From Clostridium magnum DSM 2767 (GTDB taxonomy: Bacteria; Bacillota; Clostridia; Clostridiales; Clostridiaceae): a DNA stretch of 64,000 nucleotides. A model generated the notes under the pieces. That model had not been told where the DNA came from. It made no database searches and saw only the letters and a list, made by a program, of their open reading frames with translations. Positions 63,776-64,000 of this stretch are shown piece by piece (position 1 is the first letter of the stretch; each line of letters begins with the position of its first letter). Location: positions 806,001 to 870,000 of the forward strand of contig NZ_LWAE01000001.1 of NCBI RefSeq assembly GCF_001623875.1. The letters run 5' to 3'. A program made the translations under genes and the position numbers.

Positions 63776-64000
63776 AAAATAATACCATAAAATAAAAACA
63801 TTTATTAATCCGGTCACATACTTCTCTTTCTGATACACAGTTAAAGGACTTTAAAATAAGAAAAGCAATATTTATATAGTAATGTTAAATATTTGAAACC
63901 TCTATTGATATACAATATAATTAAATAAGAGGACAACAGTAAAATTTTGCAAATTAATGCTGATTGCACATCATCTTAGAAGGAATATTGATAATTGTAA

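Noticed and set aside
51490..64000. Toxin-antitoxin pair in the accessory region
   Set aside because: No overlapping small gene pair with recognisable toxin or antitoxin motifs was found among the short genes.
1..64000. tRNA or rRNA genes
   Set aside because: No cloverleaf or rRNA signature was recognised by eye; a tRNAscan or Infernal run would settle this.

Overview
The window is low-GC, AT-rich DNA from a spore-forming member of the Clostridia, most likely Clostridium in the broad sense. This rests on the spoIIA and spoVA operons, a BofC-like protein, an H-type small acid-soluble spore protein, a Spo0E-like protein, a CotF-like coat protein, the six-cysteine SCIFF peptide with its radical SAM partner, and the order yebC-yitT-bofC-ruvAB-queA-tgt-yajC-scfAB-secDF-apt-relA-dtd-hemZ-hisS-aspS. 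No rRNA or tRNA gene was recognised. One ncRNA was: 6S RNA, just downstream of aspS.

Layout. Bases 1-8.5 kb hold the 5' part of gltB (minus strand), an Rrf2 regulator, a PdaA-like deacetylase, an orphan adenine DNA methyltransferase closely resembling the sporulation methyltransferase CamA of C. difficile, and speE. Bases 8.7-12.4 kb are sporulation genes (spoIIAA-spoIIAB-sigF, spoVAC-spoVAD-spoVAE). Bases 12.5-24.6 kb carry a class A PBP, hpt, an HflX GTPase with an N-terminal JAMM-like domain, a zinc-ribbon protein, a nucleotidyltransferase, a MocR regulator, a HEAT-repeat protein, yigZ, yebC, yitT and bofC. Bases 24.8-43.9 kb are a conserved housekeeping run: Holliday junction resolution, queuosine, Sec export, ranthipeptide maturation, (p)ppGpp metabolism, heme synthesis and aminoacyl-tRNA synthetases. 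Bases 44-51.2 kb contain 6S RNA, a DMT transporter, a frameshifted LOR/SDH-type gene and a set of very short genes, several clearly spore-related. From about 51.3 kb to the right edge the DNA is accessory and strongly decayed: a MITE-like palindrome, fragments of an IS3 transposase and a serine recombinase, a deleted egsA, and a decaying prophage with a broken replication gene, small integrase, HNH endonuclease, broken terminase and broken Dam methylase. A few intact cargo genes sit among them, including a possible nucleoside-deoxyribosyltransferase/TIR-like effector.

The most unusual structure is a family of at least six dispersed intergenic elements (20.5, 22.0, 27.6, 38.9, 41.9 and 48.3 kb). 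Each starts directly after ATGA or GTGA (ACGA in one fragment), and the five full copies end in a conserved AGAGCGGGTAGTCATC. They fold into hairpins whose arms covary between copies, exist in long and short forms, and carry no ORF. The insertion signature and structure recall ORF-less HEARO/omega-RNA elements of the IS200/IS605 world, but this is inference and needs a covariance-model search. One copy supplies the stop codon of queA; two others start directly after the stop codons of their upstream genes.

How the genes work together. The 8.9-12.4 kb block switches on forespore sigma F and builds the dipicolinate channel. The CamA-like methyltransferase, PdaA-like deacetylase, BofC, SspH, Spo0E-like and CotF-like proteins add further spore functions across the window. 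The relA-apt-hpt set connects purine salvage and the stringent response. 6S RNA would modulate the housekeeping RNA polymerase in stationary phase.
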